Positions 19,142 to 27,681 of a DNA stretch of 64,000 nt are shown piece by piece. A model generated the notes under the pieces. It ran no database searches. It was given only the letters and a program-made list of their open reading frames with translations, and was not told where the DNA came from. The stretch's first letter is position 1. Every line of letters starts with the position of its first letter. The translations under genes were made by a program, and so were the position numbers. The stretch comes from Thiogranum longum (GTDB lineage Bacteria > Pseudomonadota > Gammaproteobacteria > DSM-19610): contig NZ_SMFX01000001.1 of the NCBI RefSeq assembly GCF_004339085.1, forward strand, positions 1,868,242 through 1,932,241. The letters are read 5' to 3'.

Positions 19142-19383
19142 CGTGTCGAACTCCTCACAATATTAGTATTAGTGGTTTTACTGATTTGCGCCAAGGCCAA
19201 CGGGACAGGATCGACTGCTGCGAAGCTAATATAACGTGCAACAACTTGTCATGTTGTTATGTGCCTCTTGATACGTTTAACAAAAAACTTTATTTTCTTA
19301 CGATAGTGTTGATGCGTCAGCTCCCGATATATTCGATTTAACTTCGCCTGTAGAAACGCTATGAGCAAGCGTGAACAGGTTTA

Positions 19384-19971
19384 TTGAATAAATCAGGCAG
19401 CTATCGCATCTCTGTTTGTATGGAAATCATTGACCGCTTGTTGAATGCCCGCTGTCTGCGCAAAAAAATATCAGATAACCGTGATCGACTTTATGGCGTA
19501 GCGCTTTCCTGGTCCGGTGAACCGGCAGTTGCCGATGACCTGGTACAGGAGACCCTGATGATTGCCCTGCAACGAATTCACCAGTTACGGGAAGAAGAAC
19601 GCCTGAATGCCTGGATGTACACCATTCTCAGTAACTGCTGGAAACAGTACCTGCGTCGCGTCCGGCCCACCGTCGATATTGACGATGTAGAAATCTGCTG
19701 TGATGGCGATGCCGAGGCCGGCTGTAGTGAACAGGAAGTGGTCGACCATGTAAGACATGCCATACTGCGCCTGCCCGCAGGACAACGGCAAACTGTCACA
19801 CTGGTCGATCTTGCAGGCTTCAGTTATGCCGAAGTGGCAGACATACTGGATATCCCTATTGGCACGGTTATGAGCCGCTTATATACTTCAAGGCAGTCCC
19901 TGCAAAAAGTACTCGCCAACTTTCGCACCACTCAACCGGTGTCCAGAGGACACCTACGGAGGGTCAAGTGA
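19384..19971 (+). CDS. ECF-type RNA polymerase sigma factor
   Basis: A sigma-70 family protein of the small extracytoplasmic-function group. Region 2 includes LYGVALSWSGEPAVADDLVQETLMIALQRI; region 4 includes LPAGQRQTVTLVDLAGFSYAEVADILDIPIGTVMSRLYTSR. No region 1 or 3 is present. The annotated start is a TTG with AGG upstream; ATG at 19420 (MEIIDRLL) is a reasonable alternative that keeps both regions. The stop overlaps the next gene by four bases, and that gene encodes the likely anti-sigma factor. Confidence 0.93.
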   Translation: MNKSGSYRISVCMEIIDRLLNARCLRKKISDNRDRLYGVALSWSGEPAVADDLVQETLMIALQRIHQLREEERLNAWMYTILSNCWKQYLRRVRPTVDIDDVEICCDGDAEAGCSEQEVVDHVRHAILRLPAGQRQTVTLVDLAGFSYAEVADILDIPIGTVMSRLYTSRQSLQKVLANFRTTQPVSRGHLRRVK

Positions 19972-20675
19972 GTAAAACAGACTTCAGAATCGAGCGTATT
20001 TTGCACGCTTATGTCGATGGTGAGCTTGACGCACAGACGAAGAGCCGCATCCTGATCCAGATGGAGAACGACGAATCTGCCCGCGCGCGCGCCTGTGAAC
20101 TCCAGCGCACCAAGGAATGGGTCAAGTTTTCCTTTGAAGGTGAAAAGGCCCCGACACGCGCACTACCCGGAATCAACTGGCGGTTGCGTCATGCTTCACC
20201 GTTCCAGATTGCCGCCTCGCTGCTGATTGCTGTACTTGCCTTTGGTGCCGGCTGGGGTGGTCATTCACTCAGGGGTAATACCCTACCGCCCATCGCGCTG
20301 GGCACTGCCAGCACTGGAGCGCCTCATGTGATTCTTCATATCAGCGATGCTGACGAAACCCGCTTCGTAGAAGTTCTTGATCGCACCAGGCAAATCCTTC
20401 AACAGTACCGGAATACCGACGCACAAATCGAAGTCGTCGCCAACTCGGGCGGCCTTGATTTCATGCGCACCGCCTCCTCCCATCATGTCGACAGTATCAA
20501 ACGTCTCATTGCCCACTACGACAATGTCCGTTTCATTGCCTGTAGCCGAGGCCTGGGAAAACTGCGTGAACTCGGACTGGACGCCAGGGTTATCAGTGGC
20601 GTTGACGCGCATGCACCGGCTGCTGATCACCTGATAGAACGCCTTACCGAAGGCTGGACCTATATACGCATCTAG
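19968..20675 (+). CDS. Anti-sigma factor fused to a periplasmic DsrE-like domain
   Basis: The N-terminus (ILHAYVDGELD, about residues 11-21, then a charged helical region) resembles anti-sigma factors but lacks a zinc-binding H-x3-C-x2-C. One membrane helix spans about 79-98 (FQIAASLLIAVLAFGAGWGG). The remainder (about 115-235) matches a DsrE/DsrF-type fold: HVILHISDADETRF, IEVVANSGGLDFM, VRFIACSRGLGKL and the ending LTEGWTYIRI. The domain would face the periplasm. Its Cys near residue 187 sits where DsrE proteins often carry a conserved cysteine. Overlap with the sigma gene implies a sigma/anti-sigma pair. The signal sensed, perhaps a sulfur or redox species, is inference. Confidence 0.8.
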   Translation: MSKTDFRIERILHAYVDGELDAQTKSRILIQMENDESARARACELQRTKEWVKFSFEGEKAPTRALPGINWRLRHASPFQIAASLLIAVLAFGAGWGGHSLRGNTLPPIALGTASTGAPHVILHISDADETRFVEVLDRTRQILQQYRNTDAQIEVVANSGGLDFMRTASSHHVDSIKRLIAHYDNVRFIACSRGLGKLRELGLDARVISGVDAHAPAADHLIERLTEGWTYIRI

Positions 20676-20800
20676 ATCCGAAATCTGTGTCCCGTTATGC
20701 CATTACCTTCCCACACAGGTAAAGGTTAGGGTGAGTCCTGCCGACACCCCGGGTAACCCCGCCTGCGGGCTGGATCCACAGACAAACCGGGCAACCACTC

Positions 20801-21373
20801 ATGCGTGAACTGCAATACCCAGATACCAACCTTTATTACGCTAAATTCGACCGGTTTTTACCCCCTGTACTGCTTGCAATAGCCCTTCTTGTTGCCAGCC
20901 ACCCCGTGGCTGCCCGGGTATACCGCTGTGCGGATGCCAGTGGCAGCGTCAGCTATTCACAAACGCCGTGTACAGCCGCACAAACCGGCGCACAGATGCG
21001 TGGTGTTGGTGCCAGGAAAACAACCGATCGCGAAGCCTGTGCACAAGTGCGCAACTTTGCCTCGAAAAGCTTTGGCGCAATAAAGCAGGGGGCAGAACCC
21101 TCCCGGCTGATCGACAAGTACGGCGGGCCCGGTTACATCAATCCTCTTACACTCAATGTCATAAACTTTGTCAGTGGTTTCAGGCACAGCCAGGACATCG
21201 CATCGATGAAGGTCAGTGCCCTGGCATTTAACAAATGCGTAAATGGCGGATTCGGCAAACTGAGTATCACCGGTTTACCACCGGAAATGGCCCCCCCTCC
21301 TGTAGACATTCCCACTCAACCGCCTGTAGCCGCACAGACACCCCCGCCCTCTCCCGTGATACCCACCCCTTAG
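20801..21373 (+). CDS. DUF4124 domain secreted protein
   Basis: A 190-residue exported protein with a signal helix (about residues 22-38, ending VAA) and the DUF4124 motif VYRCADASGSVSYSQTPC with its paired cysteines. A middle domain has two more cysteines, and a proline-rich tail is likely flexible. DUF4124 proteins are envelope proteins of unknown role. It lies between the anti-sigma gene (125-base gap with no clear terminator) and sulP, all in the same direction. Confidence 0.75.
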   Translation: MRELQYPDTNLYYAKFDRFLPPVLLAIALLVASHPVAARVYRCADASGSVSYSQTPCTAAQTGAQMRGVGARKTTDREACAQVRNFASKSFGAIKQGAEPSRLIDKYGGPGYINPLTLNVINFVSGFRHSQDIASMKVSALAFNKCVNGGFGKLSITGLPPEMAPPPVDIPTQPPVAAQTPPPSPVIPTP

Positions 21374-21469
21374 CACCCGGTATCTCCATACCTGACTTGA
21401 CGGAGTGGACTTCGAGCGACAGGCTATTTACCCTCCGTGGACAATAATCAACGGTAAAGAGGCAGTCCA

Positions 21470-23632
21470 GTGGGGAGATCCGGAGAAAACCAGGCCTATT
21501 TGTCGAAACTGCTGCCTTTTCTCTCCTGGATAGGCGAATTACGTCACCCCGCTACGCTTCGGGCTGATTTGCTTGCCGGCCTGACGGTTGCACTGGTACT
21601 GATCCCGCAATCCATGGCCTATGCACAGCTCGCCGGCCTGCCTGCCTATTACGGTTTGTACGCCGCATTTCTGCCACCCATTGTTTCGGCCCTGTTCGGT
21701 TCCTCACGTCAGCTTGCCAACGGCCCGGTGGCTGTCGTATCACTGATGACAGCCGCAGCACTGGAGCCGCTGGCCAGCACCGGCAGTGAAGGCTATATCG
21801 CCTATGCCATTCTGCTCGCCCTGCTGGTCGGGCTGTTCCAGATCACGTTGGGGCTGTTGCGCCTTGGCGTACTGGTAAATTTTTTGTCCCATCCGGTTGT
21901 GCTGGGCTTTACCAATGCCGCCGCTATTATTATCGCCTCCTCCCAACTGGGTAAGATTCTTGGCGTCAGCGTAGACAAGGCCGAGCATCATTATGAAACG
22001 GTCTGGAATACGCTTCTGGCCGGTCTTTCCGACGGGCACCTGCCTACACTGGCCATGGCAACCCTGGCCTTCTGCATCATGATTGGCCTGCGCAAATTCA
22101 ATCCCCGTCTACCGGGCGTATTGATCGCTGTCGTTATTACAACAGCAGTATCCTGGTTGTGGGGATATGAACAACGACGACAGGTTTCACCAGAGCATAT
22201 TGCGAACCCCGAAGTACAACTGCTGGTCCAGGAGCAATTTCAACTGCGCAAGGAAATCGGGATATTCCAGAAACGCAAGCTCATGACCGAACATGATTAC
22301 CGTGTTGCCCTGGAAAAATTCGGTGAAGACTCCCCGAAGACACTCAGCGCATTGCATGCCCGTGATATTTCAGCCTCTACCCTGCAACAAAAATTACAGC
22401 AGCACCAGGACGACCTTAAAGAACTCAGGAACCTGCATTTCGAACTGGTACCCGCCGCTGACAACAATGAAACAAAACTCTATCTACGGGATAACGTACC
22501 TGCCGGTCTGGAAACACTGGGTGGCATATGGCGGTTACGTAACATCATTGACGAACGGGAGTTACTGGTCACCAGCGGTGGCGCCGTAGTTGGCCATGTT
22601 CCCGGCGGTCTCCCGGATTTCCGGGCGCCCCTGTTTGACTGGAATGCCATAACCCAGTTACTGAGCGCTGCACTGACCATTGCGCTGATCGGTTTTATGG
22701 AGGCGATCGCCATAGCCAGGAATATGGCTACCCGTACGCGGCAACGTCTCGACGCCAACCAGGAACTGGTCGGTCAGGGAATGGCCAATATTGTCGGAAG
22801 TCTGTTTCAAAGTTATGCAGTGGCCGGCTCCTTCTCACGATCGGCGGTCAATATCGGCGCTGGCGCCAGAACCGGATTTTCCTCGGTGGTCACAGGTCTG
22901 GTTGTCGTAGTGGCACTGCTATGGCTGACACCACTGCTGTACCACCTGCCCCAGGCAACGCTGGCAGCAGTGATCATGGTAGCTGTCATGGGCCTGGTGC
23001 GTATAGAACCTGTCCGGCATGCCTGGAAGGCACACAAACACGACGGATTCGTGGCTATCATTACTTTTCTGCTGACCCTGCTGCTGGCGCCGCACCTGGA
23101 CAAGGGCATCCTTATCGGCGTGGGACTGTCGCTGGGACTGTATTTGTACCGCACCATGAAACCCCGTGTAGCAGTGCTGTCACGCTACCGGGATGGCAGT
23201 CTGCGCGACATCACCGTTCACAAACTCAAAACCTGCGACAACATTTCTGTCATCCGTTTCGATGGTTCGCTGTACTTTGCCAACACAGGTTATTTCGAAG
23301 ACAAGATCCTTGAAAAGGTTTCGCTGTACCCGGATCTGAAATTCGTGATCGTTGATGCCGGGGGTATCAACCAGATCGATGCCACCGGCGAGGAGATGCT
23401 GGTCGAATTGAGCAAGCGCCTGAGCGAGTCAGGCATCGAATTGCTGATTGCGCGTATGAAACGCCAGTTCATGGATACCCTCCGACGCACCGGCGATATT
23501 GATTGCCTGGGAGAGGAACGTTTCTTTGCCCGGGTACAGAACGCACTGGATTACGCCTGGGAAAAACTGGGTAACGATCACGCCGCCAGCTGCCCGCTAC
23601 GGACTTATGTAAGCACAGAACAGAGCGGCTAG
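21470..23632 (+). CDS. SulP-family anion transporter with STAS domain and coiled insert
   Basis: An inner-membrane transporter of the SulP/SLC26 family, usually for sulfate, bicarbonate or related anions. The signature ALVLIPQSMAYAQLAGLPAYYGLY (about 41-64) is present, and a C-terminal STAS domain (about 580-700) has VIVDAGGINQIDATGEEML. At 720 residues it exceeds the common 550-600 because of a soluble, largely helical insert at about residues 235-370, between membrane segments. The GTG start at 21470 follows AAGAGG by eight bases. Substrate cannot be read from sequence. Its position after the DsrE-type anti-sigma gene suggests a sulfur oxyanion. Confidence 0.92.
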   Translation: MGRSGENQAYLSKLLPFLSWIGELRHPATLRADLLAGLTVALVLIPQSMAYAQLAGLPAYYGLYAAFLPPIVSALFGSSRQLANGPVAVVSLMTAAALEPLASTGSEGYIAYAILLALLVGLFQITLGLLRLGVLVNFLSHPVVLGFTNAAAIIIASSQLGKILGVSVDKAEHHYETVWNTLLAGLSDGHLPTLAMATLAFCIMIGLRKFNPRLPGVLIAVVITTAVSWLWGYEQRRQVSPEHIANPEVQLLVQEQFQLRKEIGIFQKRKLMTEHDYRVALEKFGEDSPKTLSALHARDISASTLQQKLQQHQDDLKELRNLHFELVPAADNNETKLYLRDNVPAGLETLGGIWRLRNIIDERELLVTSGGAVVGHVPGGLPDFRAPLFDWNAITQLLSAALTIALIGFMEAIAIARNMATRTRQRLDANQELVGQGMANIVGSLFQSYAVAGSFSRSAVNIGAGARTGFSSVVTGLVVVVALLWLTPLLYHLPQATLAAVIMVAVMGLVRIEPVRHAWKAHKHDGFVAIITFLLTLLLAPHLDKGILIGVGLSLGLYLYRTMKPRVAVLSRYRDGSLRDITVHKLKTCDNISVIRFDGSLYFANTGYFEDKILEKVSLYPDLKFVIVDAGGINQIDATGEEMLVELSKRLSESGIELLIARMKRQFMDTLRRTGDIDCLGEERFFARVQNALDYAWEKLGNDHAASCPLRTYVSTEQSG

Positions 23633-23668
23633 TTCATTCCCCTGGCAGGTACGCACATACAGACGGGT

Positions 23669-23950
23669 TCAGCTACGGTTGTAGAGCTTGCGTAACTCTG
23701 TTTTAGCTGCCTCCAGAACGGCTTTCTGTTCAGGGTCAAGGTGCTTGCCGGCACGGTTGATGTAGAACACGAGCATCGACATCGCTGAACGGAACGGGGT
23801 GGACTTGCGCCGCCGGCTGGCCTCGGCGGAGCGTTTCAGGGACTGTGCAATTCGACGCGGGTCTTTCCAGGTAAAGACACCCTCTTCGAGATCCAGCGCA
23901 TCACTTTCCCGTGTGACACGGGCTGTCCAGTTGCTGCTCTCGTTGGCCAT
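23669..23950 (-). CDS. DUF3175 family protein
   Basis: A 93-residue soluble basic protein matching the DUF3175 pattern: WTARVTRESDALDLEEGVFTW, then PRRIAQSLKRSAEASRRRKS and SAMSMLVFYINRAGKHL. The family is often found near stress genes, function unknown. It is the last gene of a minus-strand group and follows the host-attachment-family gene after 26 bases. Confidence 0.8.
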   Translation of the reverse strand: MANESSNWTARVTRESDALDLEEGVFTWKDPRRIAQSLKRSAEASRRRKSTPFRSAMSMLVFYINRAGKHLDPEQKAVLEAAKTELRKLYNRS

Positions 23951-23976
23951 CGCTGACGGAATGGATACAAGATTAT

Positions 23977-24411
23977 TTACAGACGATCCGGCAAGTGACT
24001 GCGGATCTCCTGCGCTTCATATTGCCCGAGGTTTTTGTCAATCTCGGAAATATTTGCTCCGGACAAAACCTTCAGCTTGTCCCTCAGCAAACCCAGTAAC
24101 GGTGGCCCCGCTACCAGCAGCAACCGGTTAAAGCGCCCTTCACGATGTGCGGCCTGCAAATAGTCGGCAATCTGTTTGGCAAACCGAAGCGCCTCTTCCT
24201 TTTTTGGCTCGACAGCTGTTCCCATCGCATGACGGCCCTGGCCCGCACTGTCGAAACTGCGTCCCGGGCGGTCGGATGTCAACTCCTGTTCCCGCTTGCG
24301 CGCTTCCGGGTGCTCCAGTTTATCTACCTGCAGCAATGGGCCGTGCGGATCATCAACGGCAAAAATACGTGCTCTACTCTGGTCTGCGACCACAACCCAC
24401 TTTTTAGACAT
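23977..24411 (-). CDS. Host attachment protein family (eRF1-like fold)
   Basis: A 144-residue protein starting WVVVADQSRARIFAVDDP and containing the DRPGRSFDSAGQGRHAM and RLLLVAGPPLLGLLRDKL blocks typical of the 'host attachment' family (named from a plant-associated bacterium). True role is unclear, and a general stress function is often proposed. It lies nine bases after pcm and is probably co-transcribed with it. Confidence 0.8.
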   Translation of the reverse strand: MSKKWVVVADQSRARIFAVDDPHGPLLQVDKLEHPEARKREQELTSDRPGRSFDSAGQGRHAMGTAVEPKKEEALRFAKQIADYLQAAHREGRFNRLLLVAGPPLLGLLRDKLKVLSGANISEIDKNLGQYEAQEIRSHLPDRL

Positions 24412-24420
24412 AACGCCTCC

Positions 24421-25137
24421 TCATAAGCCTGTGTCGTTTCTGGAACCGTTTTCACCTGGCGAACCCTGATGCCGGCCACCACGTTCACCTTCCACCAGGG
24501 GAACAAAGGCAACACCCAGCACAGTTTCTGTTTCCGTATTACCCTGCTCGTCTTTTTTGACAAGCATCAGTTCCTGGTGGCTGTAGGGCAAGCCTACCGG
24601 GATAACCATCCTGCCACCTGGTCTGAGTTGCTCAACGAGTGCATCGGGTATACGGGCGGCAGCAGCAGTAACGATGATGCCATCATACGGTGCGTGTTCC
24701 GGCCAGCCCAGGTAACCGTCACCGGTACGCATTTCGATATTCCGATAGCCAAGCCTTTTGAAAATGTCTGCTGCAATCGCGCCCAGCTCCGCGACAACCT
24801 CTACCGTATACACTTTGCTGCATAACTGCGAGAGTATAGCGGTCTGGTAACCGGAACCGGTGCCGATTTCAAGAATGCTGTGGTCAGGTTCAGGTGCCAG
24901 CAGGTCTGTCATCAGGGCCACGATATACGGCTGCGAGATCGTCTGGCCGTAGCCGATGGGCAATGGGCCGTTTTCAAACGCAGCCACTCTCATCTCCGGT
25001 GGTACGAACGCATCTCGTGGCACCTTGCGCACGGCTTCCATCACCCGCGGGTCGAGTGCATCCTTGCCGATCAGGCTGTGCGTATAACGCACTTCGGCAT
25101 TGATATCATCAATCATATTCTGCTGCCCGTTTCGCAT
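24421..25137 (-). CDS. pcm: Protein-L-isoaspartate O-methyltransferase
   Basis: Uses S-adenosylmethionine to methylate isoaspartyl residues in damaged proteins, starting their repair. Seen: IGYGQTISQPYIVALMTDLL, the SAM site ILEIGTGSGYQTAIL and the PYDGIIVTAAAARIPDAL block. The start MRNGQQNM at 25137 has AGGAAGG upstream, inside the ahcY end; an earlier in-frame start at 25182 would overlap ahcY heavily. A non-conserved C-terminal tail (about residues 215-238) is glycine- and charge-rich. Its product, S-adenosylhomocysteine, is the substrate of the adjacent AhcY. Confidence 0.95.
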   Translation of the reverse strand: MRNGQQNMIDDINAEVRYTHSLIGKDALDPRVMEAVRKVPRDAFVPPEMRVAAFENGPLPIGYGQTISQPYIVALMTDLLAPEPDHSILEIGTGSGYQTAILSQLCSKVYTVEVVAELGAIAADIFKRLGYRNIEMRTGDGYLGWPEHAPYDGIIVTAAAARIPDALVEQLRPGGRMVIPVGLPYSHQELMLVKKDEQGNTETETVLGVAFVPLVEGERGGRHQGSPGENGSRNDTGL

Positions 25138-25138
25138 C

Positions 25139-26428
25139 TCAGGTACCTTCCTGCCAGGAGGAAAGATAACGTGTCTGCTCACTCGTCAGCGTGTCGATCT
25201 GCACATTCATTGCTGCCAGTTTCAGGCGCGCCACCTCCTGGTCGATTTCAACGGGTACTCCGTGCACACGGTTATCCAGGCGCTGTGTTTGTGTTGCCAG
25301 GTGCATGGCACATAGCGCCTGGTTGGAAAAGCTCATGTCCATAACGGCAGAGGGATGTCCTTCCGCCGCGGCAAGGTTGACCAGCCGACCTTCCGCAAGC
25401 AGGCGGATCCGTCGCCCGTCGGGAAGCCGGTATTCATCGACTGATTTCCTTGGCCGCTGTTTATCGGCGGCCAAGGCTTCCAGTGCGGGAATATTGATCT
25501 CGACATTGAAGTGACCGGAGTTTGCCAGCACACAACCGTCCTTCATAACTTCGAAGTGGATCTTGTCGACAACATGTTTGTCCCCGCTGGCCGTGACGAT
25601 AAAATCGGACAGTGCTGCCGCTTCCACCAGTGGCATGACACGAAAACCGTCCATCACAGCTTCCAGTGCCCGCAAGGGTTCGACTTCGGTTACCACGACA
25701 TTGGCACCGTGCCCCTTGGCGCGCATGGCGATACCGCGACCACACCAACCATAACCGACCACGGTAAAGGTCTTTCCGGCAATCAGGATATTGGTCGCAC
25801 GAATCACCCCATCCAGTGCACTCTGGCCGGTCCCGTACCGGTTATCGAAGAGATGCTTGGTCATGGCATCATTCACGGCGATGACCGGGAAGCGTAGCGC
25901 GCCCTCCGCAGCCATGGCACGCAAGCGAATGACACCGGTGGTGGTTTCTTCAGTACCCCCCAGCATGTTTTCAACCAGGTCGGGACGCGACTGGTGAATC
26001 CGGCTGACCAGGTCGGCCCCATCGTCCATGGTGATAACCGGCTGGTGGTCGAGCGCCGCATCGATGTGCCGGTAGTAACGTTCCGTTGACTCACCGCGTA
26101 CGGCGAATACCGGAATTCCGTAGTGCTCGACCAGCGCAGCCGCCACATCATCCTGGGTGCTTAGCGGATTACTGGCGCACAGCACAATGTCTGCCCCTGC
26201 TGCTTTCAGTGTACGGGCCAGGTTGGCAGTTTCGGTGGTGATATGCAGGCAACCACTCAGGCGAATACCCTTGAGGGGTTGTTCCCGACTGTAGCGGGCC
26301 ATGAGCTCACGCAGCACGGGCATTTCCTGCCACGCCCACTCGATACGCCTGCGACCCGCCCCTGACAATGCCGGATCCGCAATATCGCATTTGTCGGGAA
26401 TTGCCATCCCTGTAGATTGCGCGGTCAC
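25139..26428 (-). CDS. ahcY: Adenosylhomocysteinase (short type)
   Basis: Splits S-adenosylhomocysteine to adenosine and homocysteine with bound NAD+. The 429 residues include [12 protein letters not shown], the [23 protein letters not shown] block, the NAD loop [12 protein letters not shown] and the metal-free C-terminal ending EEQ-type [11 protein letters not shown]. This is the shorter archaeal/Thermotoga-like form, without the insertion of the E. coli-absent long type. The start is a GTG at 26428; ATG at 26407 is possible. pcm begins one base after its stop. Confidence 0.95.
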   Translation of the reverse strand: MTAQSTGMAIPDKCDIADPALSGAGRRRIEWAWQEMPVLRELMARYSREQPLKGIRLSGCLHITTETANLARTLKAAGADIVLCASNPLSTQDDVAAALVEHYGIPVFAVRGESTERYYRHIDAALDHQPVITMDDGADLVSRIHQSRPDLVENMLGGTEETTTGVIRLRAMAAEGALRFPVIAVNDAMTKHLFDNRYGTGQSALDGVIRATNILIAGKTFTVVGYGWCGRGIAMRAKGHGANVVVTEVEPLRALEAVMDGFRVMPLVEAAALSDFIVTASGDKHVVDKIHFEVMKDGCVLANSGHFNVEINIPALEALAADKQRPRKSVDEYRLPDGRRIRLLAEGRLVNLAAAEGHPSAVMDMSFSNQALCAMHLATQTQRLDNRVHGVPVEIDQEVARLKLAAMNVQIDTLTSEQTRYLSSWQEGT

Positions 26429-26449
26429 CTCATTACGCTCAATAACGGG

Positions 26450-27544
26450 TCAGGCTGCAAAGTCACGCAACCTGACGGGCATACGTTTCGCTCCCCAGTC
26501 CCCGGGCCTTTCTTCAAAGACGCCGGCACAGGGCGTGCCGCAGGATGCGCACTTCCCGTCCGCGGTCAGGTTCCAGTCCGACAGCACGTACCAGTCACGG
26601 CCGATCAGTTTTTCACCGCACTTGTGACAGTAAGTGCTGTCGCCTGCCTCATTGTGCACATTCCCCGTATAGGCATAACGCACGCCGTTTTTCATGGCAA
26701 TATCACGGGCGCGCACCAGGGTTTCTTTGGGTGTTGGTGGAACATCCATCATTTTCCAGTCGGGATGAAAGGCGGAAAAATGCATGGGCACATCCGGCCC
26801 GAGTTTTTCCACCACCCACTGGGTCATTTCGTTGATTTCCTTGTCCGAATCGTTCTTGCCCGGGATCAACAGGGTTGTTGTTTCCAGCCAGACATCGGTT
26901 TCGTGTTTGATGTATTCCAGCGTTTCCAGTACCGGTGCCAGGTGTGAACCGGTGATCTTGTGGTAGAAGTCTTCGGTAAAGGCCTTCAGGTCGACGTTGG
27001 CCGCATCCATGTATTGGTAAAATTCCTTGCGCGGTTCGGGACAAACGTAGCCCGCAGTGACCGCAACCGACTTGATACCTTTGTCATGGCAGGCTTTGGC
27101 GACATCGATAGCATATTCGTGAAAAATCACCGGGTCATTGTAGGTATAGGCCACACTCCGGCAATTCAGCTCCTGTGCTGCACTGGCGATCAGTTCCGGT
27201 GATGCCTCGTCGGCCAGGGTATGGATTTCCCGTGACTTGCTGATATCCCAGTTCTGGCAGAACTTGCAGGCCAGGTTGCAGCCCGCGGTACCGAACGACA
27301 ACACCGGCGTACCGGGCAGGAAATGGTTCAGCGGTTTCTTTTCAATCGGGTCGATGCAGTAACCACTGGAACGGCCGTAGGTTGTCAGCACAATCTGGTC
27401 GTCGAGATTTTGACGAACAAAGCACAAGCCACGCTGGCCTTCGTGCAGTTTGCAAAAGCGCGGGCACAGGTCGCATTGAACCCGCCCATCCTCCAGCTTG
27501 TGCCAGTACTTTGTGTCTACAGTATATTGATCGCGTTCAGTCAT
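26450..27544 (-). CDS. amrS: AmmeMemoRadiSam system radical SAM enzyme
   Basis: A cytosolic radical SAM protein with the CxxxCxxC cluster site in GCNLACKFCQNW. An N-terminal cysteine pattern (CDLCPRFCKLHEGQRGLC) and a C-terminal zinc-ribbon-like pair (CHKCGE, CASCGTPC) give the AmrS/PflX-like layout. The other AMMECR1 and Memo partners are not in this window. The ATG at 27544 is preferred because AGGA lies nine bases upstream; the ATG at 27553 abuts that site. Reaction unknown. It heads amrS-ahcY-pcm and shares a divergent promoter region containing an FNR-type box with polX. Confidence 0.88.
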   Translation of the reverse strand: MTERDQYTVDTKYWHKLEDGRVQCDLCPRFCKLHEGQRGLCFVRQNLDDQIVLTTYGRSSGYCIDPIEKKPLNHFLPGTPVLSFGTAGCNLACKFCQNWDISKSREIHTLADEASPELIASAAQELNCRSVAYTYNDPVIFHEYAIDVAKACHDKGIKSVAVTAGYVCPEPRKEFYQYMDAANVDLKAFTEDFYHKITGSHLAPVLETLEYIKHETDVWLETTTLLIPGKNDSDKEINEMTQWVVEKLGPDVPMHFSAFHPDWKMMDVPPTPKETLVRARDIAMKNGVRYAYTGNVHNEAGDSTYCHKCGEKLIGRDWYVLSDWNLTADGKCASCGTPCAGVFEERPGDWGAKRMPVRLRDFAA

Positions 27545-27601
27545 AAGTGTCATTCCTGTGTGCTATATGGCGACAAATAACCGATTTATCAAGACCTGTC
27601 A

Positions 27602-27615
27602 TTGACGCGTATCAA
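27602..27615. promoter_or_regulatory. FNR/Anr-type operator between amrS and polX
   Basis: TTGAC-GCGT-ATCAA differs at one position from the FNR consensus TTGAT-N4-ATCAA. On the plus strand TATAGT follows at 27638-27643, leaving 22 bases between. This places the box at about -41.5 if transcription starts near 27650, the class II activator geometry, with the polX start codon 32 bases further on. Control of amrS in the other direction is possible but its -10 (TATTTG) is weak. Confidence 0.7.
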
Positions 27616-27681
27616 CAGGCCCGACATCTGTCTAAAGTATAGTAAGCATTTATGCCTTAACCAGAAGGCGGGAGGGGTTTG

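Noticed and set aside
26429-26449. SAH riboswitch before ahcY
   Set aside because: Only 21 bases separate amrS and ahcY, far too short for the element.
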